From: Rheinheimera sp.
GTDB lineage: Bacteria > Pseudomonadota > Gammaproteobacteria > Enterobacterales > Alteromonadaceae
Reading direction: 5' to 3'
NCBI GenBank assembly: GCA_008015325.1
Contig: SSFI01000090.1
Coordinates: 1 to 64,000, forward strand
DNA length: 64,000 nt
Shown in pieces: positions 1 through 8,625 of this stretch. Within the stretch, counting starts at the first letter, position 1. Every line of letters starts with the position of its first letter. The notes under the pieces were generated by a model, which saw only the letters and a program-made list of their open reading frames with translations, did no database searches and was not told the DNA's origin. A program made the position numbers and the translations under genes.

Positions 1-888
1 CATCCAGCTCAGCATGTAAATAAACAGCGGATTAGTGCCGTAAATCCGCAGTGGCTCGGTCAGTGTTGTCGCCTTGCGGATATCCACCAGATACACCAGC
101 GCCGCCAGCAGCCACAGCAAGATACCACTGCTTAACGCCACATAAGTGGCGGACCACAGCGCTTTATTTACCGGCCAGACCCAGTGCCCGGCCAATGCCA
201 GCAGCACCAACATAGCACCAAAGACCGCTAACTCCCGCACTGCCTGCATCGGCGCTTTGCCTTTGAGGCCGGTCGCGACCAAATAGCCAAGCAACACGTT
301 CACGGTCGCCGGCAAAGTGCTGAGTAATCCTTCCGGGTCAAATGGCACTCCAAAGCCCTGATACACATGCGCGGTGCCGAACACAGCCAAATCCAGCGTG
401 CGGACAATATTTTGTTCCAGCGAAAACGGCGCCGGCGATAACTGCAGCAAGGCAAAATAACCGCCGAGTAACAGCAGGATCGCAGCCCAGAGCCCGCGTT
501 TAGGCAGACTCAGCACTAATAACGCCGCCAGTGCATAACAGAGCGCAATACGCTGCAACACACCGGGGATCCGTAACGTTGCCAGGTCTGGATGGCTGAG
601 AAAATTCAGCAACAAACCGCAGCCAAACATCAGCAGCGCACGTTTGCCGATTTTCATCACTGCAGCACTGTTGAGCCGGCTGTCTTTCATGGAGAACGCC
701 ATCGCAGCGCCGACGACAAACAAAAAGCCCGGGAACACAATGTCAGCGAAAGTAAAACCGTCCCAGCGGGCATGCAGCAGCAGGCTATACACATGCGACC
801 AGCTGCCGGGCGTATTGACCAGAATCATCAGCGCGATGGCAAGGCCCCGCAGCACATCCAGTGCATAAAAACGTCCGGAATTTTGCAT
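1..888 (-). CDS. nagX: NagX-like inner-membrane protein (DUF5009/HGSNAT-type), 3' part outside window
   Basis: Inner-membrane protein of the family related to heparan-alpha-glucosaminide N-acetyltransferase, called NagX in proteobacterial GlcNAc loci. The exact reaction in bacteria is unsettled. The 296 visible codons start MQNSGRFYALDVLRGLAIA, the hallmark 'hR-x-DxxRG' entry of this acyltransferase-like fold, and continue as a series of hydrophobic segments. The start ATG is at 886-888. The reading frame is open to base 1, so the C-terminus is missing. It is the last visible gene of the leftward nag operon and follows nagP across a 168-bp gap holding a tandem repeat. Family assignment is firm; substrate is inferred from context. 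Confidence 0.85.
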   Translation of the reverse strand, partial: MQNSGRFYALDVLRGLAIALMILVNTPGSWSHVYSLLLHARWDGFTFADIVFPGFLFVVGAAMAFSMKDSRLNSAAVMKIGKRALLMFGCGLLLNFLSHPDLATLRIPGVLQRIALCYALAALLVLSLPKRGLWAAILLLLGGYFALLQLSPAPFSLEQNIVRTLDLAVFGTAHVYQGFGVPFDPEGLLSTLPATVNVLLGYLVATGLKGKAPMQAVRELAVFGAMLVLLALAGHWVWPVNKALWSATYVALSSGILLWLLAALVYLVDIRKATTLTEPLRIYGTNPLFIYMLSWM

Positions 889-912
889 TGTTATTATTCT
901 CCGCTGACATCT

Positions 913-1006
913 CGGAAAATTGCTCCTGCATTTTCCGTGTACCGTACTTCCTGCACATCACGGAAAATTGCTCCTGCATTTTCCGTGTACCGTACTTCCT
1001 GCACAT
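913..1006. repeat. Tandem 48-bp hairpin repeat, two copies, between nagP and nagX
   Basis: Two head-to-tail copies (913-960 and 961-1006) are identical over their shared 46 bases. Each carries an inverted repeat: GGAAAAT, a 9-base loop TGCTCCTGC, then ATTTTCC (the second copy pairs 9 bp). This is followed by a GTACCGTAC core. A third copy lies at 41115-41160 with one change, so this is a dispersed element of REP type. In the nag transcript it would form two consecutive hairpins between nagP and nagX and could shield or cut the mRNA. Confidence 0.85.
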
Positions 1007-1056
1007 AACACAGGGCCGACAAAGTCAGCCCTGTAGTGTCCAGCAACAAATCATTG

Positions 1057-2379
1057 TTACCACTGGCGTTTTTTATAGCCGCTGAAAGCGTAATACAGGA
1101 TAAAGGCGTAGCACGGGATCATCATCCAGTACGCGCCCTGCGCATCACCGGATGCAGTCGACAGATAACCATAGACCTTAGGTAACACGGCGCCCCCGGC
1201 AATGCCCATAATCAATAAAGCTGAAGCGGTGGCGGTAAATTTGCCCAGTCCTTCCAGCGCCAGTGGCCATACCGCTGGCCAGACTAAGGCATTGGCAAAA
1301 CCCAGCATGGCCAGGAACAACACGGTATCAGGCACTGTCGGAATACCAGCCCAGCCAAATAACACGGCTGACAACTGATGGCTTTCGGCCGAACCGAACA
1401 TCACGCCCAATGTGAACAGGATGCCAAACACTGCAGAGCCTTGCAGCGCACGCGGTTGTGACAGATATTTCGGAATACAGCTGACGCCAACCAGATAACC
1501 CAGCACCATAAACACCATAGTGTAAGAGGTCAGCGCGCCCCAATGCGCGACGTTCAGATGCTGACCATAAAGACCAATAGTATCGCCGGCAATGACTTCA
1601 ACACCGACGTAGAAAAACAATGCAGCCACCCCCAGCATCAGCTGTGGGAATTGCAGTACCGAAGTGCGGTGTTCCGGTGCCACGCCCTGCTCTGCCGGCT
1701 GTTCCAGTTGTGGCTCCGGCAGTGGCGAGAATTTGACAAAAGCCATCAGCGCCAACAGCGCCACAGTCATGTAAATGTATGGTGTCACCAGACGATTAGA
1801 TAATTCAGCAATCCGGCTGGCTTTTTCTTCTTCACTGAGTGCAGCCAGCACTTCCGGGGTGAACTGATCCATCCCGGTCAAAATCCAGGCGGTAAAAATC
1901 AGCGGCACCACCACCCCTGCGCCTTTATTTACCAGGCCCATCACACTGATACGCATCGCCGCCGTTTCACGCGGACCGATACAGACGATATAAGGATTGG
2001 ACGCGGTCTGCAGGATGGTTAAACCAGTACCGAGCGTGAACAACGCAACCAGGAACAGGCTGTACAAAGTGGTTTGTGCGGCCGGGATAAACAGTACGGC
2101 ACCGGCCGCCATAATCCCTAAGCCCGCCACCATGCCATTTTTATAGCCGATGCGGTTTAAAACCCAGGACATCGGTAATGCCATCACCACATAAGCGATA
2201 TAAAATGCGAAAGTAACCCACATCGCCTGCGATTCTGTCAGATGACACACCAGCTTTAAAAATGGGATCAAAGACCCGTTCAGCCAGGTGACAAAACCAA
2301 ACACAAAAAACAGCGTGCCGATGATCACCATCGGCAGCAGCGTATTTTTTTGCTGCGGTCGATCCAATACCGTATCCAT
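1057..2379 (-). CDS. nagP: N-acetylglucosamine permease, FHS/FucP-type MFS
   Basis: Inner-membrane sugar:H+ symporter of the fucose/glucose-galactose (FHS) branch of the major facilitator superfamily, used for GlcNAc uptake in Shewanella-type pathways where no PTS is involved. It has about 440 residues and about 12 hydrophobic segments. The N-terminal helix contains FFVFGFVTWLNGSLIPFLK, and there is a long central loop after helix 6 (about residues 180-230). The start is set at ATG 2379, six bases after AGAGG; a GTG at 2385 abuts that ribosome site and is less likely. It lies in the leftward nag operon between nagA (85-bp gap) and nagX. The kinase NagK in the same locus fits import of unphosphorylated sugar. 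Confidence 0.92.
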   Translation of the reverse strand: MDTVLDRPQQKNTLLPMVIIGTLFFVFGFVTWLNGSLIPFLKLVCHLTESQAMWVTFAFYIAYVVMALPMSWVLNRIGYKNGMVAGLGIMAAGAVLFIPAAQTTLYSLFLVALFTLGTGLTILQTASNPYIVCIGPRETAAMRISVMGLVNKGAGVVVPLIFTAWILTGMDQFTPEVLAALSEEEKASRIAELSNRLVTPYIYMTVALLALMAFVKFSPLPEPQLEQPAEQGVAPEHRTSVLQFPQLMLGVAALFFYVGVEVIAGDTIGLYGQHLNVAHWGALTSYTMVFMVLGYLVGVSCIPKYLSQPRALQGSAVFGILFTLGVMFGSAESHQLSAVLFGWAGIPTVPDTVLFLAMLGFANALVWPAVWPLALEGLGKFTATASALLIMGIAGGAVLPKVYGYLSTASGDAQGAYWMMIPCYAFILYYAFSGYKKRQW

Positions 2380-2464
2380 ATTCACCTCTTATCGGTTGTT
2401 ATTATAAGGGCTGACAGTCGCCAGCCTTGTTGCCCTGTGATTTTTCTGCTTGTTATCTATAAAA

Positions 2465-3589
2465 CTATTTAACGGCTTTCCCTGCGATAAAGCACTGTTG
2501 TACCACGCCTTGGGCGTCGAGCAGCACGAAATCGGCCCGATAGCCTGCTGCGATGCGACCTGCATGGTCCGCGATGCCTAAAAACTCCGCCGGATACAAA
2601 GCTGCCATCCGCAAGGCTTCGCCTTGCTCAACCCCGAGCTCAGTGACGGCATACTGTACAGCGCCCGCCATGTCCAGCACAGAACCGGCCAGCGAGCCGG
2701 CGTCATTGGTCAGTTTATTGCCGTCGCGGGTGACTTTGCCGGTAAAAAACGGGAATTCAGTAGCATTGGTGCCAACCGGCGACATCGCATCGGTGACAAT
2801 CAACATCTTGCCGCGAGGTTTGGCCGCAAGTGCCAGTTTGGCGGCGACCGGGTGCACATGGTGGCCGTCAAAAATAATGCCGCACCAACTGTTGCGATCT
2901 GCCAATGCCACACCAACCATGCCCGGTTCGCGGGAAGTCAAAGGCGACATGGCGTTATACAAGTGGGTAAAACCGGTCGCACCGGCAGCGAGTGCCGCTT
3001 CGACTGTGGCACCATCGGCGTTGGAATGACCCAAACACACAATCACGTCTAATGCGACTAACTGACGGATTTGTTCCGGTGTGACATTCTCCGGCGCCAC
3101 AGTGACCAGCTTTATGCCCAGATCCGTACGGCCATACAGCGCCAGTTCTTCCGCAGATAATCCGCGGATATGTTCAGTCGGATGCACACCGCGTTTAGGC
3201 ACAGACAAATGTGGCCCTTCAAAATGCACACCAAGAATACCAGGCTCCCCCGCTGTAATAGCGACAGCGATGGCATCGGCGCAAGTTTGCATCGTCTCAA
3301 CCGAATCGGTGATCACTGTCGGTAACATCGCCGTGGTGCCAAAACCGGCGTGGGCTTTGAGCATAGTGCGCAGGCTGTCGATGGTGGGGGCCGTGTTAAA
3401 CAAAGCGCCGCCACCACCGTTGACCTGCACATCAATAAAACCAGGGGCTAACGTCAGGTCGGTACATTCGGCCGCTGCGCAGGGTTCAATCCGGCTGATC
3501 ACACCGTCTGTGACGCTGACTCGCACCGATGCATGCCACTGCTCACCATCAAATAACCGCGCAACGGACCACTGTTGCTGTTGTTGCAT
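2465..3589 (-). CDS. nagA: N-acetylglucosamine-6-phosphate deacetylase
   Basis: Cytoplasmic amidohydrolase that converts GlcNAc-6-phosphate to glucosamine-6-phosphate and acetate. It has 374 residues, the usual NagA length. Visible landmarks are GFIDVQVNGGGG near residue 50, the metal ligand Glu in HFEGPH (about E124), the histidines of LGHSN (H188) and THLYNAM (H209), and the catalytic Asp in IVTDAMSP (D267). The start ATG follows AAGGAGCGG at good spacing. It is separated from the upstream nagB-II by 110 bp containing a terminator hairpin, so it may have its own promoter or a reduced share of read-through. Confidence 0.96.
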   Translation of the reverse strand: MQQQQQWSVARLFDGEQWHASVRVSVTDGVISRIEPCAAAECTDLTLAPGFIDVQVNGGGGALFNTAPTIDSLRTMLKAHAGFGTTAMLPTVITDSVETMQTCADAIAVAITAGEPGILGVHFEGPHLSVPKRGVHPTEHIRGLSAEELALYGRTDLGIKLVTVAPENVTPEQIRQLVALDVIVCLGHSNADGATVEAALAAGATGFTHLYNAMSPLTSREPGMVGVALADRNSWCGIIFDGHHVHPVAAKLALAAKPRGKMLIVTDAMSPVGTNATEFPFFTGKVTRDGNKLTNDAGSLAGSVLDMAGAVQYAVTELGVEQGEALRMAALYPAEFLGIADHAGRIAAGYRADFVLLDAQGVVQQCFIAGKAVK

Positions 3590-3656
3590 GAAAACCGCTC
3601 CTTTATTCCTGACCTGCCAGGGTTGTATAACGCCATACTACGTCAGGCTCAGAAAA

Positions 3657-3691
3657 AACGAAACCATTCGGATCTAAAAAATGGTTTCGTT
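3657..3691 (-). terminator. Intercistronic terminator between nagB-II and nagA
   Basis: A perfect 12-bp stem AACGAAACCATT / AATGGTTTCGTT with an 11-base loop. On the minus strand the stem runs into six T residues. It lies 9 bases past the nagB-II stop and before nagA, inside what otherwise looks like one operon. It is likely a partial terminator that sets the nagK-nagB to nagA-nagP ratio. The low GC of the stem suggests incomplete termination. Confidence 0.7.
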
Positions 3692-3699
3692 TATTTTCG

Positions 3700-4698
3700 T
3701 TAAACTGTTTTTGTCACTTTGTTCAGGCCAGGAGGCGCATCGGGATTGACACCACGGCTCCGTGCCACCGCCTCAACATCGAGGTAAAAACGCTGTAACA
3801 ACAGCAGTGGTAATACACGCGGATGGCTGGCGAGCTGGCCGTGATGCAGATGCACCAGACTGGCGCCGCGGCTTTGCACTTCGGCGATTTGCGCCTTGTG
3901 TGCCTGATAAGCTTCGTCCTGAATGGATACATCAATAATGGCGAACTGATCTTTGACCAGCGTCACCGGGCCATGCAGGAATTCCGCACTGGAAAACGCC
4001 TCCGCGTGAATACCGCAGACTTCTTTCAGTTTCAGCGCAATTTCACGCGAAATCGCATAACCTGGGCCACGGCCCAGTACCACGCAGTGCTTCACTGCTG
4101 CAACAGCTTCAGGAGTGAGCTGTGCCGGCAGTTGTTGCGCCTCTAATAGCAGTTCTGGCAGTTGATTGACTGCAGCCTGCAGGTCAGTATCCGCCGACCA
4201 CACAGCCACGAGCTGCAACAACGCGCTTAAGGTGGCGAGGTAACTTTTGGTGGCTGCAACGGCTTTTTCCGGACCAACAAACAGCGGCACGACAAAATCG
4301 GCTTGTTCCGCCAGCGGTGAGCTGGTGTCATTAACCAGAGCGACTACTAAAGCACCGGCATTTTTTGCCATTACCACCTGAGCCAGGATGTCCGGGCTGC
4401 GGCCACTTTGCGAAATACAGATCACCAGCGCATCGGTCAGCTGCAACTGTTTGTTGTAGACGCTGGCAATCGACGGCGCTGCTGGCGCCACCGGCAAACC
4501 AATCACGCTTTCGATCAGATATTTGCCAAACACACCGGCGTGGTCTGATGAACCACGACCCACCATATAAACATATTTCGGCTGACGCTGACGGATCTGC
4601 GCCACAACTGCCGCGATAACTGCTGCGTTGGTTTGCAGCTGTTCGCGGATACGGACTGGGGCTTCTGTGGCTTCTTGCGCCATGATAGTGCTGGTCAT
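3700..4698 (-). CDS. nagB-II: Glucosamine-6-phosphate deaminase, SIS-domain type
   Basis: Cytoplasmic enzyme that converts glucosamine-6-phosphate to fructose-6-phosphate and ammonia. It belongs to the non-homologous NagB-II type with two SIS domains instead of classical NagB. It has 332 residues. Sugar-phosphate loops are visible as GRGSSDHAG (about residues 48-56) and ISQSGRSPD (about 95-103), the GSS/SxS signature shared with GlmS. A longer in-frame ORF reaches back into nagK, but the start MTSTIMAQ at 4698 leaves a 13-bp gap after the nagK stop and is preferred. It is probably co-transcribed with nagK. Confidence 0.93.
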   Translation of the reverse strand: MTSTIMAQEATEAPVRIREQLQTNAAVIAAVVAQIRQRQPKYVYMVGRGSSDHAGVFGKYLIESVIGLPVAPAAPSIASVYNKQLQLTDALVICISQSGRSPDILAQVVMAKNAGALVVALVNDTSSPLAEQADFVVPLFVGPEKAVAATKSYLATLSALLQLVAVWSADTDLQAAVNQLPELLLEAQQLPAQLTPEAVAAVKHCVVLGRGPGYAISREIALKLKEVCGIHAEAFSSAEFLHGPVTLVKDQFAIIDVSIQDEAYQAHKAQIAEVQSRGASLVHLHHGQLASHPRVLPLLLLQRFYLDVEAVARSRGVNPDAPPGLNKVTKTV

Positions 4699-4711
4699 GC
4701 GAATACTCACT

Positions 4712-5638
4712 TCATTGATTAGAGACGGATAATACGGTGGCAGTGCGTTTTGCCTGCCGGGCACGGGCGAACCAGACGGCACCAAATTCGGGTGCGGCCT
4801 GCGCCGGCGCCAGCAAGGCTTGCACCGGCGCTGATAAATAAGGCTGAACTTTGTACGCAAGACCGCCAATCAGCGACAAGCGCTTGGGTTTGAGGCTTAA
4901 AAGCCGCAGCGCGATGTTGTCGATATGACGGGCGCCGGCCTGAATAATCTCAGCGGCGACCTGATCGCCCTGCTCAGCAGCGGCAAACACCAATGGTGCA
5001 TAACGGGCAAACACGGTCGGCGTGGCATGCATAAACTGACTGACAATTTCCAGCGCGCCACTAACACCGAGCGCTTCAGAAAGTAACGACGTCATCAGCG
5101 TCGGTGCGCCAATCTGGTCTTTATCCAGCAGCACATGATGCACCAGCTGGTTACCAAACCAAGCGCCACTGCCATTATCACCATACGGAAAACCATGACC
5201 GCCGACATCCAGACACTGGCCATTCACATCGGCGAGGCCACAGGAACCAGTACCGATGATAATCACAGCACCATCGGCGCCTTTGTGCGCGCCAATGCAG
5301 GCGGTATGTAAATCTGTGGTCAGATGAAACTCGGCAAACGGATGCTGCCACTCCGAAAACAACTGGAAATATTGCGGCATATTGACACCAGCCAAGCCGG
5401 CACCGGCGATCAGGCGCGACATATCATTAAAAGTCATGCCGGCAGCCTGCAGCGCCTGCTGAGTGGCGGTCAGAATAGAATCCGTGGCGACTTTCATGCC
5501 ACGCAGCGGATTAGCCGGCCCACCGAGCCCCTCGCCCAACAACCGATCTGCGGCGTCAACGATCACGACCCGGCATTTGCTGCCGCCGCCGTCTATGCCT
5601 AAATACAATGGGCTGTGCTGCCCTGCTTCGCTACTCAT
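4712..5638 (-). CDS. nagK: N-acetylglucosamine kinase, BadF/BcrA ATPase family
   Basis: Phosphorylates imported GlcNAc to GlcNAc-6-phosphate with ATP. It has 308 residues in the ASKHA fold. The phosphate-1 loop is GIDGGGSKCR (about residues 14-23), and there is a phosphate-2 type stretch IIGTGSCG and an adenosine-type stretch LIGGLAYK near the C-terminus. The start at ATG 5638 follows GAGGG at 7 bases; an upstream ATG (5656) has no such site. It is the first gene of the leftward nag operon, facing the hexosaminidase gene across a region with a LacI-type operator. This kinase defines the PTS-independent nag pathway. Confidence 0.9.
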   Translation of the reverse strand: MSSEAGQHSPLYLGIDGGGSKCRVVIVDAADRLLGEGLGGPANPLRGMKVATDSILTATQQALQAAGMTFNDMSRLIAGAGLAGVNMPQYFQLFSEWQHPFAEFHLTTDLHTACIGAHKGADGAVIIIGTGSCGLADVNGQCLDVGGHGFPYGDNGSGAWFGNQLVHHVLLDKDQIGAPTLMTSLLSEALGVSGALEIVSQFMHATPTVFARYAPLVFAAAEQGDQVAAEIIQAGARHIDNIALRLLSLKPKRLSLIGGLAYKVQPYLSAPVQALLAPAQAAPEFGAVWFARARQAKRTATVLSVSNQ

Positions 5639-5727
5639 CAAGCACCCTCGTTGCACACCATGCGACTGTCTGTGCCGTGTTTACAGAGCCATTGTTGACG
5701 CTGTTGAAAAAACCGGCATTTTTATTT

Positions 5728-5743
5728 ATGACAGCGTTGTCAT
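5728..5743. promoter_or_regulatory. LacI-type operator (probable NagR site), nagK / hexosaminidase
   Basis: ATGACAGCGTTGTCAT, a 16-bp palindrome with one asymmetric pair. The same motif (ATGACAACGCTGTCAT) occurs at 9936-9951 and 14019-14034. The central CG and A/T-rich outer arms are typical of LacI-family operators. It is placed between the divergent nagK and GH20 genes, just downstream of the putative nagK -10, where binding would block both directions. Confidence 0.75.
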
Positions 5744-5754
5744 TTTTTCAGTTC

Positions 5755-5782
5755 AGCATATAATAATTTTGACAAATAACAA
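5755..5782 (-). promoter_or_regulatory. Candidate sigma70 promoter of nagK-nagB
   Basis: On the minus strand, -35 TTGTTA (5777-5782) and -10 TATGCT (5755-5760) with a 16-bp spacer. The LacI-type operator begins 11 bases downstream of the -10, covering the expected transcription start. This is the same layout as at the receptor gene (14019-14071), which supports the call. Confidence 0.45.
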
Positions 5783-5918
5783 GACCCCTGATTAAAAATC
5801 AGACTGGAAATTCACGCAGCAGCTGCTGCATTCAGTAAAATAAAATAAAAAATCAGCGAGTTATGTCAGTCATCCCGTTGTAACGACTGCGCAGCATCGC
5901 TTAAAAAGGAACGGTGGT

Positions 5919-5944
5919 ATCAGGGCGTATCAAGACGCCCTGAT
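5919..5944 (+). other. Stem-loop in the 5' leader of the hexosaminidase gene
   Basis: A perfect 10-bp stem ATCAGGGCGT / ACGCCCTGAT with a 6-base loop ATCAAG. It ends 26 bases before the start codon and just ahead of the ribosome site region. No T-run follows, so it is not a terminator. It may stabilise the mRNA or modulate translation; function unknown. Confidence 0.6.
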
Positions 5945-5970
5945 GTCCCACTTTTGTAACAGGATAACGA

Positions 5971-8583
5971 ATGAAGAACACTCAGGTCGTTTCGGCCATA
6001 TTCAGCGCTACATTGTTATGGGCAGCGCCACTGCAGGCGCATCAGTTTACACAGCAGACAGAACTGCGGACATTTGCCAGCCAGGCCCGCTTTGAAATGG
6101 CGGTAGTCAGTAATTTTGCTGCCAAAGCCGGGACTTTCACCGGCCAGCTGCAGCTCAACAACAAATCAGCTCAGGCGCTGGCTGCCGGCAGCGGTAACTG
6201 GCAGATTTATTTTCATTCGATTCGCAAATTACAACTGACGTCGCCGGCGGGTTTGACTCTGGAGCATGTACAAGGTGATTTGCACCGGCTGACGCCGACC
6301 AAAGCTTTTAAAGGTCTGGCAGCCGGCGCGGCGCAGACCATTGAGATCAGCGGCGGCCCTTTCCTGGTGTCTTACAGCGATTTTATGCCCCGGGCCTTTA
6401 TTGTTGCCGGCAAGTTGCAGCCGGAAGTCTTTACCAATACCGATACCGAAGATTTCAGCCAGTTTGTCGCCCCGCTGCGCCGACCGGAACAGTTGTACCG
6501 TTATAAGCAGCCAGAGCCGGATTTATATAAAGTGGCGACAGCACAGAGCCGGTTTCAGGACAATCTGGCCGTCAATGCCCCCCTCGCTGATGACGTCAGC
6601 ATTGCTGACCAGATCATTCCAACACCACAACAGCAAAAATTCCTCGGCGGCCGGTTGTTGTTAGATAATCAGTGGACCATCCGTTTTCAAGGCCGGTTAA
6701 AATCCGAAGCTGCTTATCTGCAAGACCGTTTGGGCCTGGCCGGCCTTGCGCTGAAAACAGTGCCGGGGCTTGCAGACAACAGCGCCAGACAAATCCAGCT
6801 ACGGGTTGACCCAGAGTTGACCACGCCGGAAAGTTACCGGCTGCGCATTGCAGACAACCAGATTGAAATTAGCGCGGCCGACAACGCCGGTGTGTTTTAT
6901 GGCCTGCAATCTTTATTAGCGCTGACGCCGGCCCAATTCAGCAGCATCAGTCTGGCGCAGCAGGTGATCCAAGACAGCCCGCGTTATCGTTGGCGCGGCA
7001 TGCATTACGACATGGCGCGTAATTTCCATGGCAAAGCCGTCACCCTGCGGCTGATTGAACAGATGGCGCGTTACAAAATGAACAAGCTGCATCTGCATCT
7101 GAGCGAAGATGAAGGCTGGCGACTGGAGATCCCTGGGCTACCAGAACTGACTGACATTGGTGCAAACCGTTGTTTTGACTTAACTGAACAACAGTGTTTA
7201 CTCACTCAGCTCGGCACAGGGCCGCATAAATCCGGCTCCGGCAATGGCTTTTATACGCGCGACGATTTTATTGAAATTCTGAAATACGCCAATGCCCGCC
7301 ATATCGAAGTGATCCCGGAAATTGATATGCCGGGCCACGCCCGCGCAGCGGTTGTGTCGATGCAAGCGCGGTATCAGCGTTTGCTGAAACAGGGCAAAAA
7401 AGCTGAAGCAGAACAATATTTGCTGAGCGATCCGACAGATCAGTCTAAATACCTGACCGTACAAAACTATACCGATAACTCGGTCAATGTCTGTATGGAT
7501 TCCAGTTATGCCTTTATTGATAAAGTGGTGTACGAGCTGCAGCAAATGTACCGCGCTGCCGGCTTAAAACTGTCGACTTATCATATGGGTGGCGATGAAG
7601 TGGGTGCCGGCAGCTGGACGGCTTCACCGCAATGTCAGGCACTGTTTGCCAAAGGCGTCCCTGGTGTTGCCGGCGTCGCCGACCTCAAACCCTATTTTGT
7701 CAGTAAAGTCGCCGCGCTCCTGCACAGTCGTCAGCTGGCATTGGGTGGCTGGGAAGATGGCCTGATGTACGACCCGATCAATCCGTTTAACCGAGAACAA
7801 TTTGCTAATAAAAATGTTTACGCCAACGTCTGGGACAACATCTGGGAATGGGGTTATTCAGACCGCGCTTACCGACTGGCCAATGCCGGTTACCAGGTGG
7901 TGATGTCACACGGCACGCATTTGTATCTGGACCATCCGAATGAAACCCATCCGGACGAGCGTGGTTATTATTGGGCGGCTCGTTTCACTGATGCGAAAAA
8001 AGTTTTTGGTTATATGCCGGACGACGTCTACGCCAACGCCGATAAAACCCGCAGCGGAGCCGTGATCAACGATTTGGAACAGCTGGTAGGCCGCGCCTTG
8101 CCGAAACTGGAAAAACCGGAAAATATCCTCGGCGTGCAGGGCCAGGTCTGGTCCGAAACCATCCGCACTGCGGCGCAACTGGAAGAAATGGTCTATCCGC
8201 GCTTACTCCCTATCGCCGAACGCGCCTGGCATAAAGCCAGCTGGGAAGCTGATGCGAATGGCAACGCGGTGAATCCACAGGCCCGCGACCAGGCCTGGCA
8301 GCTGTTCGCCCGTGCCATGACGCAAAAGGAGCTGCCGAAACTGGGTCAGGCCGGGGTGCAATATTATCTGCCACCAGTCGGCGCGGAAATCAAAAACGGC
8401 TCGTTATATGCCAATGTCGCCTATCCGGGGCTAACGATTGAGCTGAGTCTGGATGGTGGTAAAACCTGGCAACGCTATCAGGAAGCGATTCCGGTCGCTG
8501 CTGGTACTGAAGTGAGACTGCGCAGCCGGGCCGCTGATGGCCGCAGCAGCCGTGAGACGCAACTGCCGGAAGTTCTGCCTTAA
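5971..8583 (+). CDS. hex: Exported beta-N-acetylhexosaminidase, GH20
   Basis: Splits GlcNAc from the non-reducing ends of chito-oligosaccharides, probably in the periplasm. It has 870 residues. A signal peptide with a hydrophobic core and an APLQAHQ cleavage region opens the protein. It is followed by the chitobiase-type carbohydrate-binding domain (about 30-190), the GH20b domain (about 205-330) and the GH20 barrel (about 335-760). The catalytic pair is in YHMGGDE (D542-E543). A C-terminal Ig-like CHB_HEX_C segment follows. The start has AGGA seven bases upstream. It is divergent from nagK and shares its operator, so it is expected to be induced with the nag operon. Confidence 0.95.
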   Translation: MKNTQVVSAIFSATLLWAAPLQAHQFTQQTELRTFASQARFEMAVVSNFAAKAGTFTGQLQLNNKSAQALAAGSGNWQIYFHSIRKLQLTSPAGLTLEHVQGDLHRLTPTKAFKGLAAGAAQTIEISGGPFLVSYSDFMPRAFIVAGKLQPEVFTNTDTEDFSQFVAPLRRPEQLYRYKQPEPDLYKVATAQSRFQDNLAVNAPLADDVSIADQIIPTPQQQKFLGGRLLLDNQWTIRFQGRLKSEAAYLQDRLGLAGLALKTVPGLADNSARQIQLRVDPELTTPESYRLRIADNQIEISAADNAGVFYGLQSLLALTPAQFSSISLAQQVIQDSPRYRWRGMHYDMARNFHGKAVTLRLIEQMARYKMNKLHLHLSEDEGWRLEIPGLPELTDIGANRCFDLTEQQCLLTQLGTGPHKSGSGNGFYTRDDFIEILKYANARHIEVIPEIDMPGHARAAVVSMQARYQRLLKQGKKAEAEQYLLSDPTDQSKYLTVQNYTDNSVNVCMDSSYAFIDKVVYELQQMYRAAGLKLSTYHMGGDEVGAGSWTASPQCQALFAKGVPGVAGVADLKPYFVSKVAALLHSRQLALGGWEDGLMYDPINPFNREQFANKNVYANVWDNIWEWGYSDRAYRLANAGYQVVMSHGTHLYLDHPNETHPDERGYYWAARFTDAKKVFGYMPDDVYANADKTRSGAVINDLEQLVGRALPKLEKPENILGVQGQVWSETIRTAAQLEEMVYPRLLPIAERAWHKASWEADANGNAVNPQARDQAWQLFARAMTQKELPKLGQAGVQYYLPPVGAEIKNGSLYANVAYPGLTIELSLDGGKTWQRYQEAIPVAAGTEVRLRSRAADGRSSRETQLPEVLP

Positions 8584-8594
8584 GGCGCAAGACA

Positions 8595-8619
8595 GCAGGC
8601 CGGCATCAAACCGGCCTGC
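8595..8619. terminator. Hairpin between convergent hexosaminidase and oxidoreductase genes
   Basis: A 9-bp GC-rich stem GCAGGCCGG / CCGGCCTGC with loop CATCAAA, 12 bases after the hexosaminidase stop and 7 bases from the end of the convergent gene. No clear T-run follows on either strand, so it is a weak or factor-aided terminator at best. Confidence 0.5.
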
Positions 8620-8625
8620 AGCTAT

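Noticed and set aside
592..1085. Several ORFs of 73-138 codons on both strands over nagX and the tandem repeat
   Set aside because: They contain the repeated unit translated twice, have no ribosome site and lie opposite nagX.
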